A stretch of DNA of 64,000 bases from Gigaspora rosea (taxonomy: Eukaryota; Glomeromycota; Glomeromycetes; Diversisporales; Gigasporaceae). Under the pieces are notes generated by a model that saw only the letters and a program-made list of their open reading frames with translations, was not told the origin of the DNA and ran no database searches. The translations under genes were made by a program, and so were the position numbers. The stretch spans positions 208,750 to 272,749 of the forward strand of contig QKWP01000251.1 of the NCBI GenBank assembly GCA_003550325.1, written 5' to 3'. Below are positions 1-11,224 of this stretch, one piece after another (within the stretch, counting starts at the first letter, position 1; each line of letters begins with the position of its first letter).

Positions 1-64
1 ATTTAACATATTCGGTAAGTATGAAAATGTTATCGTTGGTTTCTATTTAATTGAATTTTGATTA

Positions 65-782
65 ATTTATGCTATCGCAGCTACAGAGCCTAACCACAAC
101 GTGAGGTTCTTGCGCTGCAATCGTAGTTGAGGTGCTTAATCAGGTTCTTGCGCTGCCTGCGACAGCGATAAGACCTAATCACAACATGAGCTCCTTGCAT
201 TGCTATCGCAGCCACAGAGCCTAATTACAATATAAGGTCCTTGTGCTGCTATCGTAGTTGTGGAGCTTAATCACCACCAAATATGAGGTTCTTGCACTGC
301 CTGCGACAGCCATAGAGCCTAATCACAGCACGAGATCCTTGCATTGCTATCGCATCCATGGAGCCTAATCACAACGTGAGATTCTTGAACTGTAATAATA
401 GCTACGGTACTTAATCACAAACATGAGGCTCTTACACTGCCTGCACTGCCATAGAGCCTAGTCACAACATGGGTTCCTGCATTGCTATAGCAGCCACGAA
501 GCCTAATCACAACGTGAGATCCTTGTACTGCTATTATAGTTGTGGACCCTATGAAAAAAAAGTCAAAATTCTATTCAGATATTGTTCAGATTATTATTTT
601 AAAAAATGAGCATTTCGTAATAAAATTCGAACAAAATCTGAAAAAATTTTGACTTTTTTTTTATGGGGAGGCTCAATCACCACCTGCGGCAAACATCGAG
701 CCCAATCACAATATGAGGTCCTTGTATTGCTATCTCAGCCATCGAGCCTAATCATAACATAAGATCCTTGTACTGCATAATA
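65..782. repeat. Degenerate minisatellite, unit about 46-58 bp
   Basis: Roughly a dozen diverged head-to-tail units built on two alternating phrases, 'GCTATCGCAGCCACAGAGCC' and 'TAATCACAACATGAGGTCC' followed by 'TTGCACTGC'. Units differ by many substitutions and small indels, so the array is old. A MITE-like insertion interrupts it at 547-668. There is no open frame across it. Confidence 0.8.
547..668. mobile_element. MITE-like insertion inside the minisatellite
   Basis: About 120 bp, with imperfect terminal inverted repeats: the left end reads CCCTATGAAAAAAAAGTC and the reverse complement of the right end reads CCCCATAAAAAAAAAGTC, and both continue through AAAATT to TCAGAT. It sits in the middle of a minisatellite unit whose phrase ('gttgtgga...gctcaatcacc') resumes after it, which shows it is an insertion. 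I could not define a target-site duplication. Confidence 0.55.
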
Positions 783-1158
783 CAATATGAGATATAGTAC
801 ACTTATCTCTAACTTACTTTAAGCAACTCAGTGCCTAGTTAACATAATAAGAAAATTAGCTTATATGCCAATCAATATTAAATGCAAGAATTAAATATAA
901 ATAAGAAAGTCATCTAAGTTGAACCTTTTTCATATAATTGTTAATTTCTTTACTTCCACTTTGTCTACCTTTGATTAATTATATAACTTCTTAAATCTAA
1001 ATTATATTTCACTTTTTGATATCACAATCTGAATCTTTGATAATGTTAATTGTATTTATATTATTTGTATAACTTTCATTTATATTATTTGTATAACTAT
1101 GATTTGTATAACTTTTATTTATATTATTTGTATAACTTTTAAATTTAAGAAAGAATAT
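783..1158. other. Gene-free AT-rich stretch with a short tandem repeat
   Basis: No gene seen. Around 1040-1140 a roughly 20-bp phrase (TTTATATTATTTGTATAACT) occurs about four times in tandem. Confidence 0.5.
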
Positions 1159-1160
1159 TA

Positions 1161-1507
1161 CAAGTCACTCTCGTTATAGTGAACTCTCGATATAGTGAAG
1201 ATTGGCTATAGTGAAGAATTTTTTTAGAACAGAATTATTACAAGTCATTCTCGTTATAGTGAACTCTCGATATAGTGAAGATTGGCTATAGTGAAGAATT
1301 TTTTTAGAACAGAATTATTATTACTATAATAAAAGGCTCTCGATATAGTGAATCTCTCAATATAGTGAAGAAATTTTACAGCAAAGTACTTCACTATAAC
1401 GAGAGTGACTTGTATTACTATAATAAAAGGCTCTCGATATAGTGAATCTCTCAATATAGTGAAGAAATTTTACAGCCAAAGGACTTCACTATAACGAGAG
1501 TGACTTG
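1161..1507. mobile_element. Tc1/mariner-pogo type MITE (outer copy of a nested pair)
   Basis: The ends are perfect inverted repeats of 23 bp: the left begins CAAGTCACTCTCGTTATAGT and the right ends with its complement, each flanked by TA (1159-1160 and 1508-1509). The TA duplication and TIR form fit a Tc1/mariner-superfamily (pogo-like) non-autonomous element. Without its internal insertion it would be about 173 bp. It encodes nothing. Confidence 0.8.
1241..1412. mobile_element. Same MITE family, inserted into the middle of another copy
   Basis: A complete 172-bp copy with the same TIRs (one mismatch in the left end), flanked by TA at 1239-1240 and 1413-1414. It lies at the centre of the outer copy: the left half of the outer element ends at 1240 and its right half starts at 1413. 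The order left-left-right-right is therefore a nested self-insertion at a TA, not a simple tandem duplication. Confidence 0.8.
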
Positions 1508-1509
1508 TA

Positions 1510-2439
1510 TATTTACTAATTAAATGACATGAATAAAAAGTGACATTAAATATTTACAAATTGAATAATTCATTTTAAACACTTAGATTTATTAAAATGT
1601 TTTTTGTAATAATGTTCTTAATAATTATAATATTTATATCCTTTATAAACTTATATGAAAGCATATTTTTGAAACTCAACGCTTCATAAAGAACATTTTA
1701 ATTCGGAATAGTTCTCAAAATTATAGTTGAAAACACAAAAAACATAAGATTTACATCACATAGTTCGATAATATTGTCACAGAAAGTCATATGCAAACTA
1801 TTACATAAAATAAAACAAATTTCGGTCACTTTAAAACAGCAGTAAACATTCAAATCATAAATAGATTCGAAATTTATTAAAAAAAAATGAATAGTATCCT
1901 TTACGAATTTTAACAAGACGGGCTTTTAAAAAGGTTTGCTATATTTATCAACCGCATGGAATGTCGATGATATATGTCTTTACCTTAACCAACTCTAAAT
2001 TTAAATGAAATCCTTATATAAAAAAAATTTTTAGTAATATACGCGTATCTCTGGCTTATATCAATAAGTTTTTGCTTTTAAAAAAGATACTGACATAAGC
2101 AATTTTCAATTTATTTAATTGTCGCCATAATTGGGAATATGCATATTATTAAGCCTCAAGTGAGGTTTGATAAAACTAGACGTATAATTTCATTTGTCTT
2201 TTTTTTCAGCAGGATGATAAAATTGCAATCCCAACAACGAATATCTTACGTCCCATAACTTAAACTCCTATAAATCAAACCCGCCAACATAATATCGCGT
2301 CTATCAAATTATTTCACAACTTAAATTATGCGATTACTCAACCAACAATAAATTATATTTTACCAAAATTACATTTTTTAAATTATCTTAATAAAAAAAA
2401 AGACTATTGAATTTATTTCGGTAAAAAATAAATAATTAA
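1510..2439. other. AT-rich intergenic sequence downstream of gene 1
   Basis: No convincing gene, repeat or structured RNA seen. The minus-strand 72-codon open frame at 1698-1916 has no recognisable domain and the composition of the surrounding AT-rich DNA. Confidence 0.5.
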
Positions 2440-5400
2440 TTATAAATCATCAAGAACTTCATATTGTTCTAATCTTTTTGATATTTCTAGTGTATCGATA
2501 GATTTACTAATATACATATGATTTGAATGCTTTGGTGATTCAATGATAAGTTTAATTTTGTCAGCTTCTAAAAATGGTTTCTTTATTTTATTTTCATCAT
2601 CAGAGTGTTCTATTTCTTCAATCCAATAAATAATTAAAGCATTAACAGATCGGATAGTAGGACGTCTTTTTGGTTCAAAATCCATACAACGTTGAGCTAA
2701 TTCAATATAACAATTTGGTGTACTAGATGTAAATTTTGGTCGTAATCCGTGACAAATTTCTATCGCAAGTTCTTCGTCAAAGTTATAACCATCGAAAGCT
2801 TTTCTACCAGTTGATATTTCTGTCATAATTATACCCAAAGCATAAATATCAACTGCCTGTGTATATGATTTTCCTTGTAAAATCTCTGGCGCTATATAAG
2901 GTAAAACTCCATACACTTCTTTTTTTGTATTAAAAAGTCCTAAATCGGTAATATATGCATTATTCAATTCGTCTTGCAAAATGTTTCCACTATGAAGATT
3001 TCGATGTTCTAATCCTACTGAATGAATTGCTTCAAGATCTGATGTTATGCAACTTAATAAATTTAATTTTTCTACCCATTTCAGTTGCGACACTTCGTGC
3101 AGATTATTACGTAAAGATCCCATTTCCGCATATTTAAAAATAAGAATGTAATTTTCTGAATTATCTCTTGATAGCCCGTAGCATTTTAAAAGTGATGGAT
3201 TTTTATATTCGATTTCGCAAAACGTTTTTAACTTTTCAAAAAAATAACAAAATTATTAATAAAAAATTTTAAATATTAAACAAAACATAATAAATTTACC
3301 CCGTGGAAAAAATCCTGATCATGAAATTTTTTAATTGCAAATGAATATTGATCATAAGTATCTTTATATTCAATTAGATATTTAGCATGATAAACGGTTG
3401 TAAAACCTCCTTTTCCAATTTCTTTAATATTTTCAAGTTTATCATATGGAATCCATAATAATTGATATTTTTCATCATCCAATATTTCTTTCACGTTATC
3501 ATCAATATCAGAATATGAAAATTTCATTAATTCTATTCATTATAAAATCGAAAAATGTAATTACAAATGTAATTATTTAATAATAAAAGAATTAAGAAAA
3601 AAAAAAAATAAACGAATACCTTGAAACCTATTTTTCTCCCTATTATTATAATGTATTAAATGTTAGCATTATTTATATAAATATATATAATTTTTTTAAA
3701 AAAAAACTTACATTCGAAACCAATATTCTGCTTCTTTTAAATCTTTCTTGGTTCCAATACCATTTCGATAACAATGCCCAACAATTTTCATTCCATTAAC
3801 TAAACCAAGTTTAGCAGATTTTAAATATAATTCAAAGGCTTTTTTTAAATCCTTTTTATCTCCAATTCCATTCCGATAACATTCTCCAAGATTAAAAATC
3901 GCATTGACACACTCCATTTCGGCAGCTTTTTGATAATAAGAAAATGCCTTATTTTCATCTTTTGTAACCCCCGTTCCAGATTGATAACACTTTCCAACAT
4001 TATTCATTCCACCAATATGTCCTATATCTGAAGATTTTTGATAATAAAAGAATGCTTCATGTTCATCTTTTTCAATTCCAATTCCATCTTTATAACAGTT
4101 TCCAAGTGCAAATATTCCACTAGCATATCCCATCTCTGCTGATTTTTGATAATAAATGAACGCCTTATGTTCGTCCTTTTCAACACCAATTCCATTTTGA
4201 TAACAATATCCAACAATAAATATTCCACTAGCATCTCCCATTTTTGCTGATTTTTGATAATAAATGAATGCTTTATATTCATCCTTTTCAACTCCAAACC
4301 CTTCATTATAACAATGTCCAACATTAAATGTTCCACCAACGTGCCCCATTTCTGAAGATTTTTGATAATAAATAAATGCCATACGTTCATCCTTTTCGAT
4401 TCCAATCCCATCTTCATAGCAGTTACCAAGCGCAAATGCTCCACTTGTATTTCCCATCTCTGCTGATTTTTGAAAATAAATGAATGCCTTATGTTCATCT
4501 TTTTCAACACCAATTCCATCTTTATAACAATTGCCAAGTGCAAATGTTCCGCTAGCATTTCCCATCTTTGCTGATTTTTGATAAAAAATGAACGCCATAC
4601 GTCCATCCTTTTCAACACCAATTCCTTCATCATAACAAAATCCAACATTATGTGTTCCATCAGAGTTTCCCATCTCTGAAGATTTTTGATAATAAATGAA
4701 CGCTTTATGTTCGTCTTTTTCAACTCCAATTCCATTAGAATAACAATATCCAACCATATTTTTTCCTTCAGAATTTCCCATCTCTGCAGATTTTTGATAA
4801 TTAATGAATGTCTTAGAATCATCCTTTTCAACTCCGATTCCATTTTGATAACAATCACCAAGTGCAAATACTCCATTAGAATCTCCCATATCAGCAGACT
4901 TTTGATAATAAATGAATGCTTTATTTTCATCTTTTTCAATTCCAATTCCATCTTTATAACAATTACCAAGCGCAAATGCTCCACTAGCATTACCCATCTC
5001 TGAAGATTTTTGATAATAAATAAATGCCTTAAGTTCATCCTTTTCAACTCCAATTTCTTCATCATAACAACGTCCAACATTACATGTTCCATTAGTGTGA
5101 CCCATATCTGCAGATTTTTGATAATAAATGAACGCTTTATGTTTATCTTTTTCAACTCCAATTCCATTTTCATAACAATATCCAACATTATTTGTTCCAC
5201 TAGCATGTCCCATCTCTGCAGACATTTGATAATAAATGAATGCTTTTTGTTCATCTTTTTCAATTCCAATTCCATGATGATAACAACATCCTAAACTATA
5301 TGTTCCATCAGTATTCCCCATCTCTGAAGATTTTTGATAATAAAAGAATGCTTTATATTCATCTTTCTCAATTCCAATTCCATGATGATAACAACATCCT

Positions 5401-5681
5401 ACGCTATATGTTCCATCAATATTTCCCATTTCTGTAGATTTTTGATAATAAATGAATGCTTTTTGTTCATTCTTTTCAACTCCAATTCCTTTATAATAAC
5501 AATATCCAACTTGAAATGTTCCATTAGCATCTCCATTTTCTGCTGATTTTTGATAATAATTGAATGCTTTAATTTCATCTTTTTCAACTCCTATTCCATA
5601 TAGATATTTGTTTCCAAGATTATAAAAGTCCGATTTGGTTGATTTTTTATGATGAAATAATTTATTATAAATTTTCTTCAT
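2440..5681 (-). CDS. Sel1-repeat/TKL-kinase fusion, predicted pseudokinase (gene 1)
   Basis: Predicted 1004-aa protein from four exons: 5681-3712, 3639-3620, 3532-3300 and 3231-2440, joined by GT-AG introns of 72, 87 and 68 bp. Phases agree (1970+20+233+792 = 3015 nt). Residues 19-656 hold 18 Sel1-like repeats of 36 aa (core 'GIGVEKDEHKAFIYYQKSAE'), an alpha-solenoid expected to bind partner proteins. The kinase domain follows: Gly loop IGKGGFTTV at 702-710, ATP-binding Lys731 in FAIK, catalytic loop HRNLHSGN from 817, DLG at 837-839, APE at 855-857. The catalytic Asp is Asn819 (codon AAT at 3000-2998), so phosphotransfer should be lost; gene 2 keeps HRD. The tail carries SPKHSNHMYISK, shared with the other four genes. 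The start ATG has A at -3. Family and exon structure are clear; substrates are unknown, and without transcripts the microexon is inferred from frame and homology. Confidence 0.9.
3620..3639 (-). other. 20-nt microexon of gene 1
   Basis: The exon reads GGAGAAAAATAGGTTTCAAG on the minus strand, with AG before it (3641-3640) and GT after it (3619-3618). It completes the split codon from exon 1 (AT+G, Met657) and leaves one base that joins AA of exon 3 to give Glu664. The linker becomes ME-KNRFQ-E, which lines up with the uninterrupted linker in genes 3-5 (WYRMER...NKLSYEN against WFRMEK...MKFSYSD). Direct splicing of exon 1 to exon 3 is out of frame. Confidence 0.8.
3712..5627 (-). repeat. Coding tandem repeat, about 18 x 108 bp (Sel1 units)
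   Basis: The Sel1 exon of gene 1 is a 108-bp tandem repeat in which neighbouring units are highly alike even at the DNA level. The same repetition creates long antisense and other-frame open frames that are not genes. Gene 2 has 11 units, so seven 108-bp units (252 of the 255-residue length difference) separate the two paralogues. Confidence 0.9.
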
Positions 5682-6557
5682 TCTGATTTTTTTTTTTGTT
5701 TAATTGAAACAATAAAATTCGATCTCGTGTTTAAATAAATAATTTAAAATTTCAAGTATTTTATTTTCCAAATTTGAATAACTTATTACGAGTAAAAATC
5801 ATGTGAAAATTAAATTTTTGTTACAGATCGAATTTGTGTGATCGTCGGATTTTCATGTGAATCTGTTCATACAAGATCTGATAGTATGAGTGTAAATATG
5901 TAAATGCTCGGTCGTAGCCATATAATTATCGGTATCACAATATGTATATGATAAATTAATAAAAGATCGAGTTCTTGGCTTTGGTGAAAAGGTCTCAGGG
6001 TAAATGATCTCAATCAATATATAGCCTGGTAGAAGACATTCTCATTTTTATATTTCCTTTGAATCACTTACTTGTTTTCATACTCCACTTGCCATTTTGT
6101 CGGTACTTTATCATTATGATTGGAGACACCAGCTCTCTAAATTCCGAAACAGCTTTTAATAGCATAATTTTTTGATTCTAAATTTGAATCGGTGCTTATA
6201 ATACTGTGTAAGGATTTTTTTTTTATTTTAGGAAAATCGTAAAGATTTTAATTTTAAATTTTTTCAATGCTTTGATATTTAAAAATTTTTTTTTTCTCAG
6301 TTTTTTAAGTTTAAGCTACTTTTTAAAGATCCGATTAATTTTTTGCTATATACCGATACCGGTATAGATACGTGAACTAGATTGTATCAGTTTTTCGCGT
6401 ATATAGGTTAGACCGTATAATTTTTTTTTATATTTTGTGCAGAGATCTATATAACCAGTATGGTTTTGAGTTGAATAAAGGGCATGCGATTATTTGTGAA
6501 TACTATATGTTTGAATTTTTTATACTATTATTTATCGTATGTGTCTTATGTAACAAC
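5682..6557. other. Upstream region of gene 1
   Basis: No gene seen. The first 200 bp (about 5690-5890) loosely resembles the region just upstream of gene 2 (29900-30080), for example 'acagatcgaatttgtgtgat' against 'acagattaatttaaatttgt', so promoter sequence may be retained between the paralogues. The rest is AT-rich with no recognised signal. Confidence 0.4.
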
Positions 6558-6698
6558 CAGTGTTTAAAATAGGATTTGAAATTTACCGGTGCAAAGCAAA
6601 AAAATCCTGTTTTTATATATTAAAAACCGTTTTTTTTGCTCAAAATTTTATCAAAATACCGGTGGATCCGGATTTTTACTATGCTATTTTAAACACTG
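6558..6698. mobile_element. hAT-type MITE, 141 bp
   Basis: Starts CAGTGTTTAAAATAG and ends CTATTTTAAACACTG. It is flanked by a perfect 8-bp target-site duplication GTAACAAC (6550-6557 and 6699-6706). CAGTG ends plus an 8-bp duplication are diagnostic of the hAT superfamily. A second copy in inverted orientation lies at 56445-56588. No coding capacity. Confidence 0.9.
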
Positions 6699-6789
6699 GT
6701 AACAACCCGTACTTTTTTCGAAATAATATCCGCATGGATATATATGAAAATCATGTGATTTTCACGTATACTCGTGCGAATGCTAAAAT

Positions 6790-7500
6790 GCTCAATTGTT
6801 GGACGAGAATTAATATTATATCGGACGATTTTTAATGAAGAATTATGATAATGAATTGGCATTTTTATAAATTTCAATTGTTAAATGAAAATTTGATGAT
6901 TTGGTGATTTTTAATTTTTTTATTGCTGAACGAAGAATTACTAAAGCTTTGCAAAAAGATGTGACCCCATGATTGTTGTGATGGTGATCTTCTATCGGCT
7001 GTGTAAAATTCTTAAAATCGACAGAATCTTTGATTCTCACGCGGCATCGTGATCTGTGAAGGTCACATCGGAGATCAGGTGAATTTTTGAAATTCTCAAT
7101 TGTTAGGCGAAAAATTAATAGTAAGTTAAACGATTCTAAAATTCTCACTTATTTATCGAAAGAATATGACATTAAACGATTTTTTTAAATTTCTTAATTA
7201 TTTAACGAAGAATTACAACGCTTCACAAAAAGATATGACCTCTAATAGTAGGTTATTTAACGAAGAATTACAACGTTTCACAAAAAGTTATGACCTCTAA
7301 TAGTAGGTTGTTGACCGAAGAAATAGTGATATTAGACGATTTAAAATCCTCAATGGCAGAATGAAGAAATAATAAGACTGGCAATTTCAAGAAATCTTAA
7401 TTGTTGGGGACAAACTAATATAAGTCGAGCGATTTTTAAAATTCTCAATTGTTGGACGAAGAAATAATGAGGTCGGTCGAATTTTAAAATTCAAAATTAG
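6790..7500. repeat. Degenerate dispersed/tandem repeat, 'CTCAATTGTTGGACGAAGAA'
   Basis: Diverged units share a core (TCAATTGTTGGACGA, then GAATTA or GAAATAATA, then CGATTTTTAAAAT). One 70-bp segment is clearly duplicated in tandem near 7195-7310 ('gaagaattacaacg.ttcaca' then 'tgacctctaatagtaggtt'). Spacing varies from about 50 to over 100 bp. No open frame is maintained. Confidence 0.6.
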
Positions 7501-7763
7501 TTTTTTAATAAAAGGAGAAAAAATTTAAAGAGACTTTTTAGTATCGACAATTTGACAATAACATTACTTGTCGTTAGCTATTTTGTTTTTCGTTTCCTTA
7601 TCGTTACTTGACATTGTCCCATTTGGTAAAAAGGTTGTGAATTCGTGCAGTTTTTGGAAATTAATTTAAAAAAAAAACAACCATCAACCATATTTCTAAC
7701 TTCATATCAGTTATGAAACTTTAAACGCACTATAGTTTTCGAACTACTCCTTTGTTTATAATA

Positions 7764-8105
7764 CAGTTGACCCTCTCAAAACTAATAAACTGTTATAATC
7801 GGTCAAAAATTGATCCACCAAATATTTGAACCAACTCAGGTTCAGATGAGTCCATTACGGGTTTATTTGCACCCAACTCTGCACAAATAATCTATCCGGG
7901 TTCATTTGAGTCCGAATTTGATTCAAATGAGTCCATTCTTGAACCCAACTCGGTTTCAAATGACCAACTTAGGTTTTTTGAACCCAATTCGGGTTCAAAT
8001 GAACCAACACGGGTTCACCCGGGTTCAAATGAGTCATTCCGAGTTCAATCCGGATTCATATGAGCCAAACCTAGGATCATTCGGATCCAATTCAATTTAA
8101 AAAAT
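7764..8105. repeat. pogo-like end fragment and GGGTTCAAATGAG minisatellite
   Basis: At 7764-7790 'acagttgaccctctcaaaac' matches one terminus of the MITE at 14868-15053, but no partner end is seen. From about 7830 to 8105 a short phrase around GAACCCAACTCGGGTTCAAATGAGTC recurs with variation. The 64-codon plus frame at 7906 is a by-product of the repeat. Confidence 0.6.
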
Positions 8106-8199
8106 CTGGTCCGTTTATAATGACCAATCAGGTGATGTTTACCAAATCCGATAACCACAAAACTTGTCTACTGTCATGCTCTACGTTTCTTTTAGTTAG

Positions 8200-8612
8200 T
8201 TATTATGTTATTTTATCGTTATGTATTTCTTATTTTGGCATAGTTTGTGCCATAGTCGGGTGATTAAAACTCCAATCAAGCTCCAATCGGGTGATTAAAG
8301 CTCCAATCGAGTGATTAAAACTCCAAACAAAGGATTAAAACCCCATACAAATTACAAATATACAGTATAAAGGTTTAGTTTCAGCTTATGAAGGATGAGG
8401 ATAGTTAACGAGGCTAATAGTATTGTAATAATCCAATGTATTGATTTATATTAATAAAGAGAAATCTTATAACCCAAAATTATGTTAGTTTATCGATTTA
8501 AAACATTTTGACTTTAAATCACTGCTTGTTCACGATCGAAGTTAAATTGGTTCAATACCCTATCAAGCTCTCCCCCGATCATAACACCACTATTCATACC
8601 GATTTTGGGAGG
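8200..8612 (+). repeat. Solo-LTR-like dispersed repeat, copy 1 (fossil)
   Basis: Contains a short array of 'GAGTGATTAAAGCTCCAATC' units (8265-8345), then 'aatccaatgtattgatttat', an AATAAAG signal, and a tail 'gttcacgatcgaagttaaat...gctctccc.ccgatcataa'. Related copies are at 11225-12075 and 62815-63212. Promoter-like array, polyadenylation signal and tail suggest a solo LTR of an unidentified LTR element; no coding parts are present. Old and diverged. Confidence 0.5.
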
Positions 8613-8916
8613 GTCGAATGTATTGCCTAAAAGTTTTCGAAAAATTTATACATGTTTATTTAAAATAAAAATTTATCCAACGTTTTAGATATACCTTTCT
8701 TCCCGAAAATAATCTACATATTGCAACCGCTTCGAAATGTTCGCAACGAATGAAAGGTTTATTAAGCGTTGGAATTTAGGGCCGTCAACCATAAAGGGAA
8801 ATTTCGTGAACAAAAAACCTACAGTTGCACAAAGATTAAATAGATTGTCAGTAAAGGGTGACGCACGTGTTGTTACGACAGACACATACGATAGTATAGT
8901 TATATGTGTAGGTAAG

Positions 8917-9277
8917 GCATTCACTAATTTCGCCCACCTTTGCCGATTTTTTGCCGATCTGACCAATGCGAACACGTTTTTACTAATTCTCGCCCACCTT
9001 TCTGATTGGCTAGGATTATTTGCATGTCATCTTCTTTTTAAAATGTGATATCTTGGTTAGGGTTAGTGACGGGTTAGAAGGCGACATTATGACAAAATTT
9101 TGCAAGGAATTTTTTTTGCTAGTGCGCAAAAAGTGATTTCTTAGGCGAGTTTTTATGATAAATGTGACTTCAAAAAAGAGCGATTGTTGTTTCGATTGTC
9201 ACGTTACACCTGATCTTGTGTTCTGATTGGTCAGATCAGCAAAAGATCGGCAAAGGTGGGCGAAAATTAGTGAATGC
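8917..9277. mobile_element. MITE with long inverted repeats, 361 bp
   Basis: Terminal inverted repeats of about 50 bp: the left starts GCATTCACTAATTTCGCCCA and the right ends TGGGCGAAAATTAGTGAATGC (20 of these shown by complement), and both run on through 'CCTTTGCCGAT' to a 'GATCTGACCAAT' core. A shorter internal copy of the left end lies at 8977-9008. No target-site duplication could be fixed, so the superfamily is open. The open frames on both strands across the ends are products of the repeats. Confidence 0.75.
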
Positions 9278-9292
9278 GTGGCCTTCGGCCAC
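9278..9292. other. GC-rich hairpin with 3-nt loop
   Basis: GTGGCC-TTC-GGCCAC, a perfect 6-bp stem at the outer edge of the preceding MITE. One of several GC-rich stems with trinucleotide loops in the window. Confidence 0.6.
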
Positions 9293-11060
9293 ATTATTTA
9301 AAGATGTAATCTGTGTGTAATTTAGGTTATGCAAATACAAATGAACCTTCATGGTAATCGAGAGTAGAACGCTGGGTCTGTGAATAGCTGCCGTAAGTTT
9401 GAGTCGCGCTCCGCTATAGATGGGCAAGGTAATAATGGAAGTAATAATTACTTGTTTTTTTTTTTACCTAATACTTACACTTATTATTGCCAATTATTGC
9501 TTAAGACGAATGATTATTACATATTACGATTTCAAATATCATCTGAAGAGTAATTTTTTAAACTCAAATTTTGTTGATCGGATTGATTTTTGCAAATATT
9601 ATGTAAAAAATTATAAGAAACGATTAAAAATAATAGTTACTAAATTTTGCCCATATTTTTTCGGAATAATATTTAAGTGACCCACAACAAAAAGGTGGCT
9701 TCGGGCTAATTGTTCAAAATTTGAGATTTTATATAACTACATACGTATTATTTCAAGTTAACGTAAGTCAACAGATCGAAAAACAGGCCAAGCGGGGACA
9801 GACCTGCTGGTTTCCAAAAGCGGGCAACTAGTCGGAAACCGGTTCAGCGGTCATCAGGATAAAAGCGAGGTAAAACCAGGATCGCATGAGATAATCATGA
9901 ATCATTTAATCAATTGCCCTGTATGGAATTATTAAATGTTCACTAATGATATATCGGGATAGGGCCCGTACACGATCAGATAATTCGCAATTGCGAAAGC
10001 AAATTCGCACCCGGACACAGTGGAATCATGCCATCTTGTCGTTCCTTTAAACTTCATGCACAGTCAACCTGTTTTATGCAGTGTGGGAGACCACCGTCTG
10101 ATAATACGCTTTACGAATTATTGCTGATGACGGTTATATTCGTAATTGCTATTTCTGGGAGCATAAGAAAATTGGACTGGATCTGCTCGGGTTGTGTCGG
10201 ATAGGCACGGGCATTTGTGGCTACAGGTAGGACCGTCCCAAATAAGGAAATGATGATCCCGATCACGCATATTAGTTTAGCCAATTAAAATTGTAAATTT
10301 TTATCATGTGAAAAGATCACGTGTTGATTAGCCAATCAATTCATAAATTTTTTTAAATGAAAAAAAAACGAAATTTAATTAAAATTTATAGCTAAAGCTC
10401 AAAAAAATGCCGTTAAATGTTACTGCTAAATAATAGCATGTATTTATTAATTTAAATCGGGATTATTGACCTTTTCATAGTGCTTATTTTTTATTTTATA
10501 TGTTTAATTATACGTCTAATTCTACGTCTAATTCTACGTCTATTCCTATATCTACTCAGATTTCTAATATCTAATACTATACTATCTTACACAGCTATCA
10601 TTCTAATAAGAAACCTCTGCGATTTTAATACATCTTATCTATAAGCTTCTTTATCATATTATAAAAGCACCTACAATAATAATATTAATAAACCGCATAG
10701 TTAATTAACTTAATTAATATACTTCCAATTTTAAAGGATATCTATGCAAAACGTAAAATAAAAAAAATATACAAACTAAGTTCTTCACCCTACATTAACG
10801 TTATTAAGGCTTTTTTACATTTTTTTTTTGTTCAATACGGAAGATTTTGTCAACGTAAGGATCGTAATTTACTTATAACTTCGGTAAGTAAAGTATAACT
10901 TGAAGGTCGAATGATTTAGAATGATTTAACTGATATTATTATAGTATGATATGAAAACTTTAAGATATTAAGTACACTTTGCCAGGTTCACAGATGAGAT
11001 AATCTACCCGAGCTTCTGAAAAAAGTACTGTAAAACGTATAAAAAAATTTCCGAATCAAT
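9293..11060. other. Gene-free intergenic sequence
   Basis: No supported gene. An 86-codon frame at 9420-9680 contains one hydrophobic stretch but no recognisable family. A palindrome (GGTTTCC...GGAAACC, about 9809-9841) and a moderately GC-rich block (about 9780-10240) are visible. A short phrase, 'ttctacgtctaattctacgt', repeats at 10510-10550. Confidence 0.4.
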
Positions 11061-11224
11061 TGTGTAACGATCTACAACTCGGGGCACTCGGAACGGTCCT
11101 ACCTCGAATTTGTGGCACGGTCAAGATCCGGATTTGTACAGGTTTGGTCCGAATTGGTACGGATTCCATGGACCGTGTGGGACCGTATGCCCGTGCCAAT
11201 TGGACCGTTGTCATGCACCGGATA

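Noticed and set aside
4022-5275. A 417-codon minus-strand open frame and several plus-strand frames of 65-105 codons in the Sel1 tract
   Set aside because: They are other-frame readings of the 108-bp coding repeat of gene 1; the same happens in gene 2 (28908-29651). The repeat length is divisible by three, so alternative frames also stay open.
8685-9048. Overlapping frames of 96 and 103 codons on opposite strands
   Set aside because: They overlap the terminal repeat of the MITE at 8917-9277 and have no recognisable domain.
9420-9680. 86-codon plus-strand frame with a hydrophobic N-terminal segment
   Set aside because: No family, no duplicate, composition of AT-rich intergenic DNA; the hydrophobic stretch comes from a T run.
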